The translations under genes and the position numbers were made by a program. The notes under the pieces were generated by a model. The model worked only from the letters and a program-made list of their open reading frames with translations. It was not told where the DNA came from and made no database searches. This document shows, piece after piece, positions 4,712 through 12,983 of a stretch of DNA of 16,919 nt; the first letter of the stretch is position 1, and each line of letters starts with the position of its first letter. The DNA is from Brevundimonas sp. UBA5936 (GTDB lineage Bacteria; Pseudomonadota; Alphaproteobacteria; Caulobacterales; Caulobacteraceae): the NCBI GenBank assembly GCA_002430835.1, contig DJDA01000149.1, forward strand, positions 1 to 16,919. The letters run 5' to 3'.

Positions 4712-7564
4712 TTACTGAGCCGGCTTCGGCGCCTCGGCGGCGCGCACCTCGACCGGCAGGCCCAGGGCGTCCAGCTGCGGCTTGACGACCGAGGCGTCGC
4801 CGACCACCACCCAGACGAAGCTGGACGGCTTGATGGCGGCGCGGGCGGCGGCGTCCATCTCCTGCGCGGTCAGGGCGTTGATGCGGCCCGCCAGCGTCTC
4901 GGGATAGTCGTCCGCACGGCCGTACAGGGCGTTCGACTGCAGGGCGCCCAGCACCTGATACGAGGTCTCATAGCTGCCCGACAGGGCGCGGGTGCGGCCC
5001 AGGACGGTGCGCTCGCGCTCCTGCGCCGTCACGCCCTCGGCGCCCAGGAAACGGTCGTACTGGCTGACCAGGGCGGCGATCGACTCGCCCGTGCGGTCGG
5101 CCTGGACCGGGGCGTTGACGATATAGGGCGCGCGGTTCTCCAACTGGCTGATCGTGCCGCGCACGCCGTAGGACCAGCCCTTGGTCTCGCGCAGATCGGC
5201 GTTGATGCGCGACAGGAAGTCCGTGCCCAGCACCGTATTGGCCGTGGTCAGGGTCAGGATGTCGTCGGTCCCCGACACCGGCAGCACCTGGCCGCCGTAG
5301 ATCAGCGACTGCGGCGACTGCGGCCGGTCGATCAGCACCACCCGCGCCGAGGTCTGCGGCAGGGCGGCGTCGAAGGCCTTGGCGCCCTTGGCCGTCGCCG
5401 GGGCGCGCCAGTCGCCGAGGGCGGCTTCCAGCTGCGGCTTCAGCTCGGCCAGCGAAAGGTCCGACACCACGAACAGCTGGGCGTTGTCCGGACGGATCCA
5501 GCGGGCGTGCTCGGCCGCCAGATCGTCGCGCGACAGGCCGCGGATCACCGCCTCGTCGCCCGTGCCGCCGAACGAACGGCCGTAGGGGTGCCCCTCGCCA
5601 TAGATCAGCGGCGGCAGGGCGCGGCCGGCGATGGCGGCGGGCTGGGTCTTCTCATTGGCCAGACCAGCCAGGCGCGTGGCGCGCAGGCGCTCGATCTCGG
5701 CCGGAGCGAAGGCCGGGTTGCGCACCACGTCCGACAGCAGGGTCAGCGACGGCTGCAGATTGGTCGTCACCGCCGACAGGCTGGCGATGGTGCGATCCAT
5801 CGACGAGCCGACGGAGACGCTGGCGCCCAGGCGCTCCTGCGCCTCGGCCAGGGCCTTGGAGTCGCGCGTCGTCGTGCCTTCTTGCATGACGCTGAGCATC
5901 AGGGTGTGGGCGCCCAGGCGGTCGGCGCGGTCGGCCGCGACCCCGGCGTCGAACTCCAGCGCCACGCGCGTCACCGGCACGGTGGTCGAGCGGGCGTAGA
6001 CGATCTCGATCCCGTTCGACAGGGCCGCGCGCTCCACCGCCGGGAAGTCGACGTTGGACACCTGGCCGATGGCCGGGGCGGCGTCGCGAGCCACGCGCTG
6101 GATCGGCGCGGCCGGAACCGGCGTCGCGCCCGATGGGGCTGCCGCGGCCTCGGCATAGGCCTCGCGCTCGCCCGGCATAACGATCTGGCTGTAGACGGGG
6201 CGGCTCAGCCACTTGCGCAGGGCGGCCTGGACCTGGGCCGGGGTCACGGCGGCGTAGGCCGCCAGCTCCTTCTTGTAGAAGTCCGGATCGTTCGAATAGA
6301 GCTGCCCCTCGGCTAGGACCGAGGCCTTGCCGTTGGCGGTCTCCAGTCCCTGGATGCGCTGCGAGGCGTAGCGCGTCACCACGCGGTTGATCTCGTCCTG
6401 GGTCGGGCCGTTGGCGATCAGGTCCGCCAGCACGGCGTCCATGCGCTGGGCCACGGCGTCCGCATCGGCGCCCGGCTTGACCATGGCGGAATAGCTGAAC
6501 ATGCCGAGCCGCTGGAAGGTCTGGTTCGAGGCCGAGACGCTGGAGGCCGTCTGCTCGTCGCGCACCAGCACATTGTCCAGGCGCGAGCTGGCCAGTCCGC
6601 CCAGCACCGAGGCGCCGACGCTCAGCGGCACCGAGTCCGGATCGCCCAGGCCCGGCACGGCCCAGGTGCGGCTGATGCGGGTCTGGGCCACGCGGTCGTG
6701 CAGCACCTGTTCGACCGGCGCCGCCAGGGTCGGCACGGGCGCCGCCGCCGGGGTGTTGACCGGTCCGCGCGCGATGGCGCCGAAATACTTCTCAGTCAGC
6801 TCGCGGGCCTTGGCCTCGTCGATGTCGCCCGACAGGACCAGGACGGCGTTGTTGGGGCCGTAGTTCTCACGGAACCAGTCGCGCACCGTCTCCATGCTGG
6901 CCGAGTCCAGATCGGCCATCGAACCGATGGTCGAGTGGCGATAGGGGTGCCCCTCGGGGAACAGGGCTTCCAGCGTGGCGTAATAGGTCATGCCGTAGGG
7001 CTGGTTGTCGCCCTGGCGCTTCTCGTTCTGAACGACGCCGCGCTGCAGGTCCAAGACCTCCTGGCTGACCTGGCCCAGCAGATAGCCCATGCGGTCGGAT
7101 TCCAGATACAGGGTGTAGTCCAGCGCCGGGGTCGGCACCGTCTGGAAATAGTTGGTGCGGTCGAACCAGGTCGTGCCGTTCAGGCTGGTCGCGCCGGCGG
7201 CGTTCATCGTCTGGATGTGGCTGGAGGGCGAGTTCTCCGACCCGCCGAACATCAGGTGCTCGAACAGGTGCGCAAAGCCGGTCGAGCCCTTGGGCTCGTC
7301 CTTCGATCCCACATTGTACCAGACCGACACCGCCACCACCGGCGCCTTGCGGTCCTCGTGCACCAGGACGGTCAGGCCGTTGTCGAGCTGGAAGCGCTTC
7401 CACGGAATGTCGACGCGGGCGATCAGCTCCGACACCGGCGCGCCGCGCAGGGGCTCGGCCTGGGTCGTTGTCGCAGCGGAGGCGGCGGCCGCAGGCGCGG
7501 CGAGAACGGGCGTGCTCACGGCCAGCAGGGCGGCGAGCGCGACGGAAGAGGCGGCAAGGCGCAT
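4712..7564 (-). CDS. periplasmic M16 family zinc metallopeptidase (two-domain insulinase/pitrilysin type)
   Basis: The product (about 950 residues from the ATG at 7564) starts with a clear signal peptide (MRLAASSVALAALLAVSTPVLA). The inverted zinc motif HXXEH is present as HLFEH about 100 residues in (within GSTGFAHLFEHLMFGGSENS), and the third ligand Glu lies in VVQNEKRQGDNQPYG about 78 residues later. A second M16-like half follows from about residue 500 without a zinc motif, the normal active/inactive pairing. A TTG at 7582 would add six residues, but GGGGA stands upstream of the ATG at 7564 and the signal peptide then has the usual basic start. Such enzymes degrade peptides or misfolded proteins in the periplasm; the substrate is not predictable. 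It seems monocistronic, with a strong terminator at 4655-4684. Confidence 0.92.
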   Translation of the reverse strand: MRLAASSVALAALLAVSTPVLAAPAAAASAATTTQAEPLRGAPVSELIARVDIPWKRFQLDNGLTVLVHEDRKAPVVAVSVWYNVGSKDEPKGSTGFAHLFEHLMFGGSENSPSSHIQTMNAAGATSLNGTTWFDRTNYFQTVPTPALDYTLYLESDRMGYLLGQVSQEVLDLQRGVVQNEKRQGDNQPYGMTYYATLEALFPEGHPYRHSTIGSMADLDSASMETVRDWFRENYGPNNAVLVLSGDIDEAKARELTEKYFGAIARGPVNTPAAAPVPTLAAPVEQVLHDRVAQTRISRTWAVPGLGDPDSVPLSVGASVLGGLASSRLDNVLVRDEQTASSVSASNQTFQRLGMFSYSAMVKPGADADAVAQRMDAVLADLIANGPTQDEINRVVTRYASQRIQGLETANGKASVLAEGQLYSNDPDFYKKELAAYAAVTPAQVQAALRKWLSRPVYSQIVMPGEREAYAEAAAAPSGATPVPAAPIQRVARDAAPAIGQVSNVDFPAVERAALSNGIEIVYARSTTVPVTRVALEFDAGVAADRADRLGAHTLMLSVMQEGTTTRDSKALAEAQERLGASVSVGSSMDRTIASLSAVTTNLQPSLTLLSDVVRNPAFAPAEIERLRATRLAGLANEKTQPAAIAGRALPPLIYGEGHPYGRSFGGTGDEAVIRGLSRDDLAAEHARWIRPDNAQLFVVSDLSLAELKPQLEAALGDWRAPATAKGAKAFDAALPQTSARVVLIDRPQSPQSLIYGGQVLPVSGTDDILTLTTANTVLGTDFLSRINADLRETKGWSYGVRGTISQLENRAPYIVNAPVQADRTGESIAALVSQYDRFLGAEGVTAQERERTVLGRTRALSGSYETSYQVLGALQSNALYGRADDYPETLAGRINALTAQEMDAAARAAIKPSSFVWVVVGDASVVKPQLDALGLPVEVRAAEAPKPAQ

Positions 7565-7694
7565 GATGATTTCAGTCCCCAAAGGATCATGTTGAGGCGG
7601 ACCTTAACCGCGCACGCCGCCGCTGCAACGCGACACATTGTTATATGGATAATTCTTCATCTTCAGCGCGCCCGGCCTGCCCCAAGCCGGCTGC

Positions 7695-8135
7695 CTAAGT
7701 TGTGGCAAGCTTCAGCAACGCCCTTAGCGCGGCGCCGTCGCCGATCTCGCTTTCAAGGGCTGCATGTTCCTGGATCCAGACCGGCGTCGCCTTGCCGAGC
7801 GCGTTTCGGCCTGCGTCGGTCAAGGCAACCCGCCGTCCGCGCCGGTCTTTCTCGTCTACCGCTATGGTGACCAGGCCAGCCCGCTCCAACGGTTTCAAAT
7901 TCGCGGTCACGGTTGAGCGGTCCATCGCCAGCAGTTCGGCCACGGCGCCGATCGTCGGCGGTTCGGGCCTGTTCAGTCCGTTCATCAGCGAGAACTGGCC
8001 GCTAGTGATCCCATAAGGCCGAAACGCCTCGTCGAACCGTCGGGACAGGGCCCGCGCAGCGCGCTGGGCGTGCAAGCAAAGGCAATGATCTCGAATATGC
8101 AGTGTTTGAGAAAAGGCAGTCGGTGGATTTGACAT
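7695..8135 (-). CDS. MarR-family transcriptional regulator
   Basis: The 146-residue product from ATG 8135 (MSNPPTAFSQTLHIRDHCLC) has the MarR fold: helices RAARALSRRFDEAFRPYGITSGQFSLMNGL, the winged helix-turn-helix IGAVAELLAMDRSTVTANLKPLERAGLVTI, and the wing DEKDRRGRRVALTDAGR. An earlier start at 8216 is open but would put 27 atypical residues in front and cover the palindrome at 8149-8170, so 8135 is preferred. MarR proteins usually repress their own and a divergent gene and release DNA when bound by a small aromatic or oxidant. The divergent partner is a glutathione S-transferase, so an electrophile or phenolic inducer is a reasonable guess. Codon choice looks less GC-biased than in nearby lepA. 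Confidence 0.88.
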   Translation of the reverse strand: MSNPPTAFSQTLHIRDHCLCLHAQRAARALSRRFDEAFRPYGITSGQFSLMNGLNRPEPPTIGAVAELLAMDRSTVTANLKPLERAGLVTIAVDEKDRRGRRVALTDAGRNALGKATPVWIQEHAALESEIGDGAALRALLKLATT

Positions 8136-8148
8136 GACTGAAATTATG

Positions 8149-8170
8149 TTGATATCAAACTTTATATCAA
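8149..8170. promoter_or_regulatory. palindromic operator between marR-type gene and GST
   Basis: Arms TTGATAT (8149-8155) and ATATCAA (8164-8170) are perfect inverted repeats; over the whole 22 bp, 9 of 11 pairs match. The left arm is itself the centre of the perfect 10-mer TTGATATCAA. Size and symmetry suit a MarR dimer. It lies 14 bases from the MarR start and 50 bases from the GST start, in an AT-rich patch where both promoters must be. Confidence 0.65.
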
Positions 8171-8219
8171 TGCGAGGCGGCGACGTCGAGAGCGTCCGGA
8201 CAAGCTGAAGGAGCATCCC

Positions 8220-8885
8220 ATGATCCAGGTCACGGCGTTTAAGTGGGTGCCTGACTTCGCTCAGGGCTCAGTCCGCGACATCCGCGTTCGCTGGGCGCTG
8301 GAGGAGGCGGGCCTCGGGTATGATGATCGGCTGATTGGGTTTGAAGACCAGTCAACGCCCGCATACCGATCCCTGCAGCCTTTCGGTCAGGTTCCCGCTT
8401 ACAGCGACGGCACGGTGCAGATGTTTGAGAGCGGGGCCATTGTTTTGTGGATCGCGCAGAATTCGTCTGAACTCATGCCTGACGACCTCGCTGGACGTGC
8501 GATGGTCATGACATGGCTCTTCGCCGCCATGAACAGCGTCGAACCTCTTGTCGCCGAACTGGCCGGGATCGATTTTTTCAATGCCGACAAGGCTTGGGCG
8601 AAGGAGCGCCGCCCAGAGGTGGAGGCCGCCTTGCGCGGGCGGTTGAGCGACCTGCAGGACGCACTGGGGGATCGGCGTTGGTTCGCCAACGACCGCTTCA
8701 GTGCGGCGGACATCCTGATGGCGCACGTGCTGCGGGACCTGCGTCACACGGACATCGTCGCTAGCTTCCCTGCGCTAGCCGCCTATGTCACGCGCGCCGA
8801 GGCCCGCCCTGCGTTCAAGCGCGCGCTCGCCGATCAGTTGAGGCCATTCGGCGAGTACGAGGCGATTCAGCGGGCCGTCGTGTAG
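8220..8885 (+). CDS. glutathione S-transferase family protein
   Basis: The 221-residue product has the two-domain GST layout and length. The N-terminal thioredoxin-like half contains SVRDIRVRWALEEAGL (helix 1), the cis-proline segment FGQVPAYSDG (Pro59) and the glutathione-binding ES pair (Glu70-Ser71, MFESGAIVLWIA). The C-terminal helical half has the N-capping box FSAADILMAHVL (Ser161, Asp164). AAGGAG lies 6 bases before the ATG. GSTs conjugate or otherwise use glutathione on electrophiles in the cytoplasm; the substrate is unknown. The N-terminus is slightly longer than usual (MIQVTAFKWVPDFAQG) and no clear catalytic Ser/Tyr/Cys can be assigned by eye; Ser17 is the best candidate. Control by the divergent MarR protein is inferred. 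Confidence 0.9.
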   Translation: MIQVTAFKWVPDFAQGSVRDIRVRWALEEAGLGYDDRLIGFEDQSTPAYRSLQPFGQVPAYSDGTVQMFESGAIVLWIAQNSSELMPDDLAGRAMVMTWLFAAMNSVEPLVAELAGIDFFNADKAWAKERRPEVEAALRGRLSDLQDALGDRRWFANDRFSAADILMAHVLRDLRHTDIVASFPALAAYVTRAEARPAFKRALADQLRPFGEYEAIQRAVV

Positions 8886-8893
8886 GCTCGCTC

Positions 8894-8915
8894 AAAGCCG
8901 GAAGGGGGGCTCTTT
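8894..8915. terminator. hairpin between convergent GST and lepA
   Basis: AAAGCC (8894-8899) pairs with GGCTCTTT (8908-8915) with one bulged base, giving a short hairpin ending in TTT on the plus strand, and starting AAAGAGCC on the minus strand. It sits between the GST stop (8885) and the lepA stop (8918). The stem is modest, so the call is tentative. Confidence 0.4.
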
Positions 8916-8917
8916 CC

Positions 8918-10726
<1,809 letters not shown>

Positions 10727-11057
10727 GGTTCGGCGCGCGTAGCACGGCCGGAGCGATTGCGCCACGGGAGCCGTTGAGCGGGCGGCGCGAACCGTTACGG
10801 CGTCTTCGCCTTAAAAAAGTCACGACTTCGCCAACTTTATTCTGGGTGGCCCTTTGATCAAATGACAGGATGCAGGGCGTCCTGATCGCATGGCCCCACT
10901 CCATTTGATCGGATTCTCTCCCGCAAGATGGCGGGAATGTGCGAATTATCGAGGAAAATCAGGGGTTCTCTTAAGGGGAACGACCCGTGTCATCCGACGA
11001 TTTCGGCCTTCGGAGGTGGAGGAGCCTCCTTAATCACCTTTGATTGGAGGCAAGGAA
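10727..11057. other. 331-base intergenic region: lepA promoter and long leader of the amyloid-like operon
   Basis: No gene is seen. It holds, in order, an AT-rich stretch (10811-10842), a perfect palindrome TTTGATCAAA (10853-10862), a related half TTTGATC at 10904-10910, a small hairpin CCCGC/GCGGG (10920-10935), and a purine-rich leader with two competing hairpins in front of the ribosome site (11012-11051). The TTTGAT elements could be regulator sites for the downstream operon, but I cannot define a promoter with confidence. Confidence 0.5.
11012..11051 (+). promoter_or_regulatory. leader with mutually exclusive hairpins over the ribosome-binding site
   Basis: The ribosome site GGAGG (11046-11050, seven bases before the ATG at 11058) can be fully paired by the upstream GCCTCC (11024-11029) as GCCTCC/GGAGGC. 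The same GCCTCC can instead pair with GGAGGT (11012-11017, one G-U). The two pairings exclude each other, as in a translational on/off switch. Pairing is read directly; any switching is inference, and purine-rich leaders can pair this way by chance. Confidence 0.4.
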
Positions 11058-11789
11058 ATGCGTGCCAAACTAATGACGTCTGCTGCGGTCCTGGCTGGGG
11101 CTCTGGCTTTTGCGGGCATGGCTCAGGCTCAGTCCTCGAACGGTCCGAACGGCCCGGTCGGCGGCAACACCACGGCGACCGATTCCTACAACAGCGGCGG
11201 CAACAGCACCGATGTGGATCTGGGCGTCGCGGATTCGTTCAACGACAACTCGGACAACTCCACCGATCTGGACGTGGGCATCTCGGACTCGCTGAACGAC
11301 AATTCGGACAACTCCACCAACACCAACCTGGAGTTGGGCGTCTCGGATTCGTTCAACGACAACTCGGACAATTCGACGAACACCGAAGTCGGCATCTCCG
11401 ACTCGTTCAACACCGATGCGTCGACCAATACGGACAACTCGGTCAACACCAACCTGGAGTTGGGGGTCTCTGACTCCTTCAACGACAATTCGGTGAATGA
11501 CTCGGGCAACGACAACTCCACCAACATCGGCGACATCCGTGTCTCCCTCAACATGCAGGAACTCAGCGCCAACGTCAGCGACCTGAGCTTCGACATGTCG
11601 GAAGACGGCCAAGGCCCGCAAAACGCGCGGATCCGTACCGGCAACATCAACCAGAGCGGCGGCGCCTTCGCAGGCTTCGCCGGCATCCAGACGGTGAGCA
11701 ACAACACCGGCATGGCGTCGGTTGGTCAGGCGGCCACGGCGATCAGCGCCAACGCCAACATCACCTTCGGCAACGGCGGCGGCAACTAG
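11058..11789 (+). CDS. secreted Asp/Asn/Ser/Thr-rich repeat protein, candidate amyloid subunit (FapC/FapB-like)
   Basis: The 243-residue product has a clear signal peptide (MRAKLMTSAAVLAGALAFAGMAQA, cleavage near residue 24). Residues 55-158 carry five imperfect repeats built on [G-V/I-x-D-S-F/L-N-D-N-S-D-N-S-T], with DS at 59, 77, 97, 115 and 139, alternating LGV and VGI units. There is no cysteine and hardly any lysine or arginine in the mature repeat region. The C-terminal part (191-243) has the module AFAGFAGIQTVSNNTG followed by GQAATAISANAN, resembling C-terminal parts of Fap fibre subunits as I recall them. The ATG at 11058 has GGAGG seven bases upstream; a TTG at 11040 is rejected. 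It is first in an operon with a C39-like peptidase and faces an FapF-like porin. Fibre formation is inferred from architecture and neighbours. Confidence 0.65.
   Translation: MRAKLMTSAAVLAGALAFAGMAQAQSSNGPNGPVGGNTTATDSYNSGGNSTDVDLGVADSFNDNSDNSTDLDVGISDSLNDNSDNSTNTNLELGVSDSFNDNSDNSTNTEVGISDSFNTDASTNTDNSVNTNLELGVSDSFNDNSVNDSGNDNSTNIGDIRVSLNMQELSANVSDLSFDMSEDGQGPQNARIRTGNINQSGGAFAGFAGIQTVSNNTGMASVGQAATAISANANITFGNGGGN
11220..11531 (+). repeat. in-frame coding repeats of the amyloid-like protein
   Basis: Five degenerate copies of a unit of about 54-72 bases, each containing a variant of GATTCGTTCAACGACAAC and a GACAACTCCACC-like block. Unit spacing in residues is 18, 20, 18 and 24. They are all in frame and diverged by synonymous changes, so they are old protein repeats kept by selection, not a recent tandem expansion. 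Confidence 0.8.
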
Positions 11790-11799
11790 GCCTTCGTTT

Positions 11800-11827
11800 T
11801 TCGGCGGCCGGTTCTCCGGCCGCCGAA
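11800..11827 (+). terminator. intra-operon hairpin after the first amyloid-like gene
   Basis: A 12-bp perfect stem, TTCGGCGGCCGG (11800-11811) and CCGGCCGCCGAA (11816-11827), closes a TTCT loop and is followed by CTTCTTTCC. It lies 11 bases after the stop at 11789 and 21 bases before the next ATG. A leaky terminator or RNA-stabilising hairpin here would make the first gene the most expressed, as expected for a major fibre subunit. Confidence 0.7.
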
Positions 11828-11848
11828 CTTCTTTCCTGGGAGGGAACC

Positions 11849-12250
11849 ATGCTCAGCATTCTGTCGACCCTGGCGTTGCTGGGGGCGGCCGATCCGAATT
11901 CGGCCTCTCCGCCGACGCCCCCTCCGCCTTTCATCATTATCGCTCCGGCCGTCGCCGACGCTCCAACCGCCGCCACAGGGCCGCGGTCGCTGGCGGTTGA
12001 CGAGCTTGATGCGCTGCACGGCCGTCAGGGCGCGTCGTCTGTCGTTATCGCCAGCGATCAGCTGCTGCAGGCGACCAACAGCGGCAACAGCGTCAACGCC
12101 AATACGGTGACGACGGGCGGCATGCGCATCGACGCCAATGCCTTTTCCGGCTTCAACGGCGTCGGCAATTTCGTCATGAACAGCGGCAACAACAACAACC
12201 TGCAAGGCGCGATCACGATCAATATCGTGACGACGGCTCCGAACCCGTGA
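11849..12250 (+). CDS. small secreted protein sharing the C-terminal module of the repeat protein (Fap-subunit-like)
   Basis: The 133-residue product has a short hydrophobic N-terminus (MLSILSTLALLGAADPN) lacking the usual basic residue, then a Pro-rich segment (20-27), and a motif SLAVDELDALHGRQG (47-61) that looks like a double-glycine-type leader end. Residues 98-113, AFSGFNGVGNFVMNSG, align without gaps to AFAGFAGIQTVSNNTG of the preceding protein, followed in both by a Q-x-A-x-x-I stretch. It may be a minor subunit, nucleator or chaperone. GGGAGGG lies about 5 bases before the ATG. Its stop overlaps the GTG start of the peptidase gene by four bases, so they are translationally coupled. 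The role is inferred; export by this weak signal is uncertain. Confidence 0.6.
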   Translation: MLSILSTLALLGAADPNSASPPTPPPPFIIIAPAVADAPTAATGPRSLAVDELDALHGRQGASSVVIASDQLLQATNSGNSVNANTVTTGGMRIDANAFSGFNGVGNFVMNSGNNNNLQGAITINIVTTAPNP

Positions 12251-12978
12251 CACGCTCGTCCGCCCGGCTTCTGCTCAACCTGGGGCTGGCCGCCGTGGCG
12301 GGTCTGCCGGCCCTGTCTGCGGCTTCGGCCCAGGCCGAGATCCTGTTGAACAACGGTCCGGCCGCCGCTCGGGTGAAGGTGGTCAGCTATCGCGACCTGC
12401 CGTTCCGCACCGTGGTGCGCCAGCAGTATGACTTCAGCTGCGGGTCGGCGGCCCTGGCCACCCTTTTGCGCCACCACTACGGCCGTGACGTCGGCGAGGC
12501 TCAGGTGTTTCGCGCCATGTTCGCCGACGGCGACCAGGAGACCATTCGCCGTGTCGGCTTCTCCCTGCTGGACATGAAGCGATATCTCGACGCGCGCGGT
12601 TATCCCGCCGATGGCTTCCGGCTCAGCCTCGACGAGCTGATCGAGATGAACGCCCCGGCCATCGTGATGATCGACACGGCCGGCTACAAGCATTTCGTGG
12701 TCTTCAAGGGCGATGACGCGGGCCATGTTCTGGTCGGCGACCCGGCCCTGGGACTGAAGATCTATTCGCGCGACCAGTTCACCGAGATGTGGAACGGGGT
12801 CGCTTTCGTCGTCCGTCAACCGGCGGACACTTTCAACGACGCCGAAGAGTGGCGCGTCTGGAACCGGTCGCGACCGGGGCAGGCGCTTCAACCCATGTCC
12901 TTGGCCGAACTGACGCGGGAGTTGCCGCCGCTGTATCAAGTGACGACGCGTTTCTCCCTCGATCCTTATCTGAGGTGA
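12247..12978 (+). CDS. periplasmic C39-like cysteine peptidase (FapD-like)
   Basis: The 243-residue product has a signal peptide (to about ASAQA, residue 30) and a papain-like C39 peptidase domain: Gln59/60 and catalytic Cys65 in VVRQQYDFSCGSAALATLL, His149 in GYKHFVVFKG, and Asp165 in VLVGDPALG. GVAFVVRQ and a long C-terminal tail (195-243) follow. Unlike bacteriocin exporters it has no ABC transporter or membrane domain. This free-standing secreted form is the FapD type in Pseudomonas fap operons, thought to process or help secrete fibre subunits. The start is the GTG at 12247, overlapping the previous stop (GTGA), which keeps the signal peptide. C39 enzymes cut after double-glycine motifs; two neighbours carry such motifs. 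Confidence 0.8.
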   Translation: MTRSSARLLLNLGLAAVAGLPALSAASAQAEILLNNGPAAARVKVVSYRDLPFRTVVRQQYDFSCGSAALATLLRHHYGRDVGEAQVFRAMFADGDQETIRRVGFSLLDMKRYLDARGYPADGFRLSLDELIEMNAPAIVMIDTAGYKHFVVFKGDDAGHVLVGDPALGLKIYSRDQFTEMWNGVAFVVRQPADTFNDAEEWRVWNRSRPGQALQPMSLAELTRELPPLYQVTTRFSLDPYLR

Positions 12979-12983
12979 CGACC

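Noticed and set aside
6698..7870. Open frame of 390 codons on the plus strand across the M16 gene and beyond
   Set aside because: Antisense shadow of the peptidase, whose signal peptide and zinc motif are clear; Arg/Gly/Val-rich translation with no family resemblance.
11220..11531. Tandem repeats considered as CRISPR or a recent minisatellite
   Set aside because: Units are in frame, of unequal length and diverged by codon-level changes, with no spacer-like unique sequences.
11058..11789. Curli (CsgA/CsgB) type subunit
   Set aside because: The repeats lack the curli pattern (S-x5-Q-x-G-x-x-N-x-A-x3-Q) and there is no csgG/E/F-like gene; the neighbours fit the Fap type better.
12247..12978. 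Peptidase domain of a bacteriocin/microcin ABC exporter, making the locus a bacteriocin cluster
   Set aside because: The protein is secreted and lacks transmembrane and ATP-binding domains, no ABC transporter is nearby, and an outer-membrane barrel with coiled coil is present instead.
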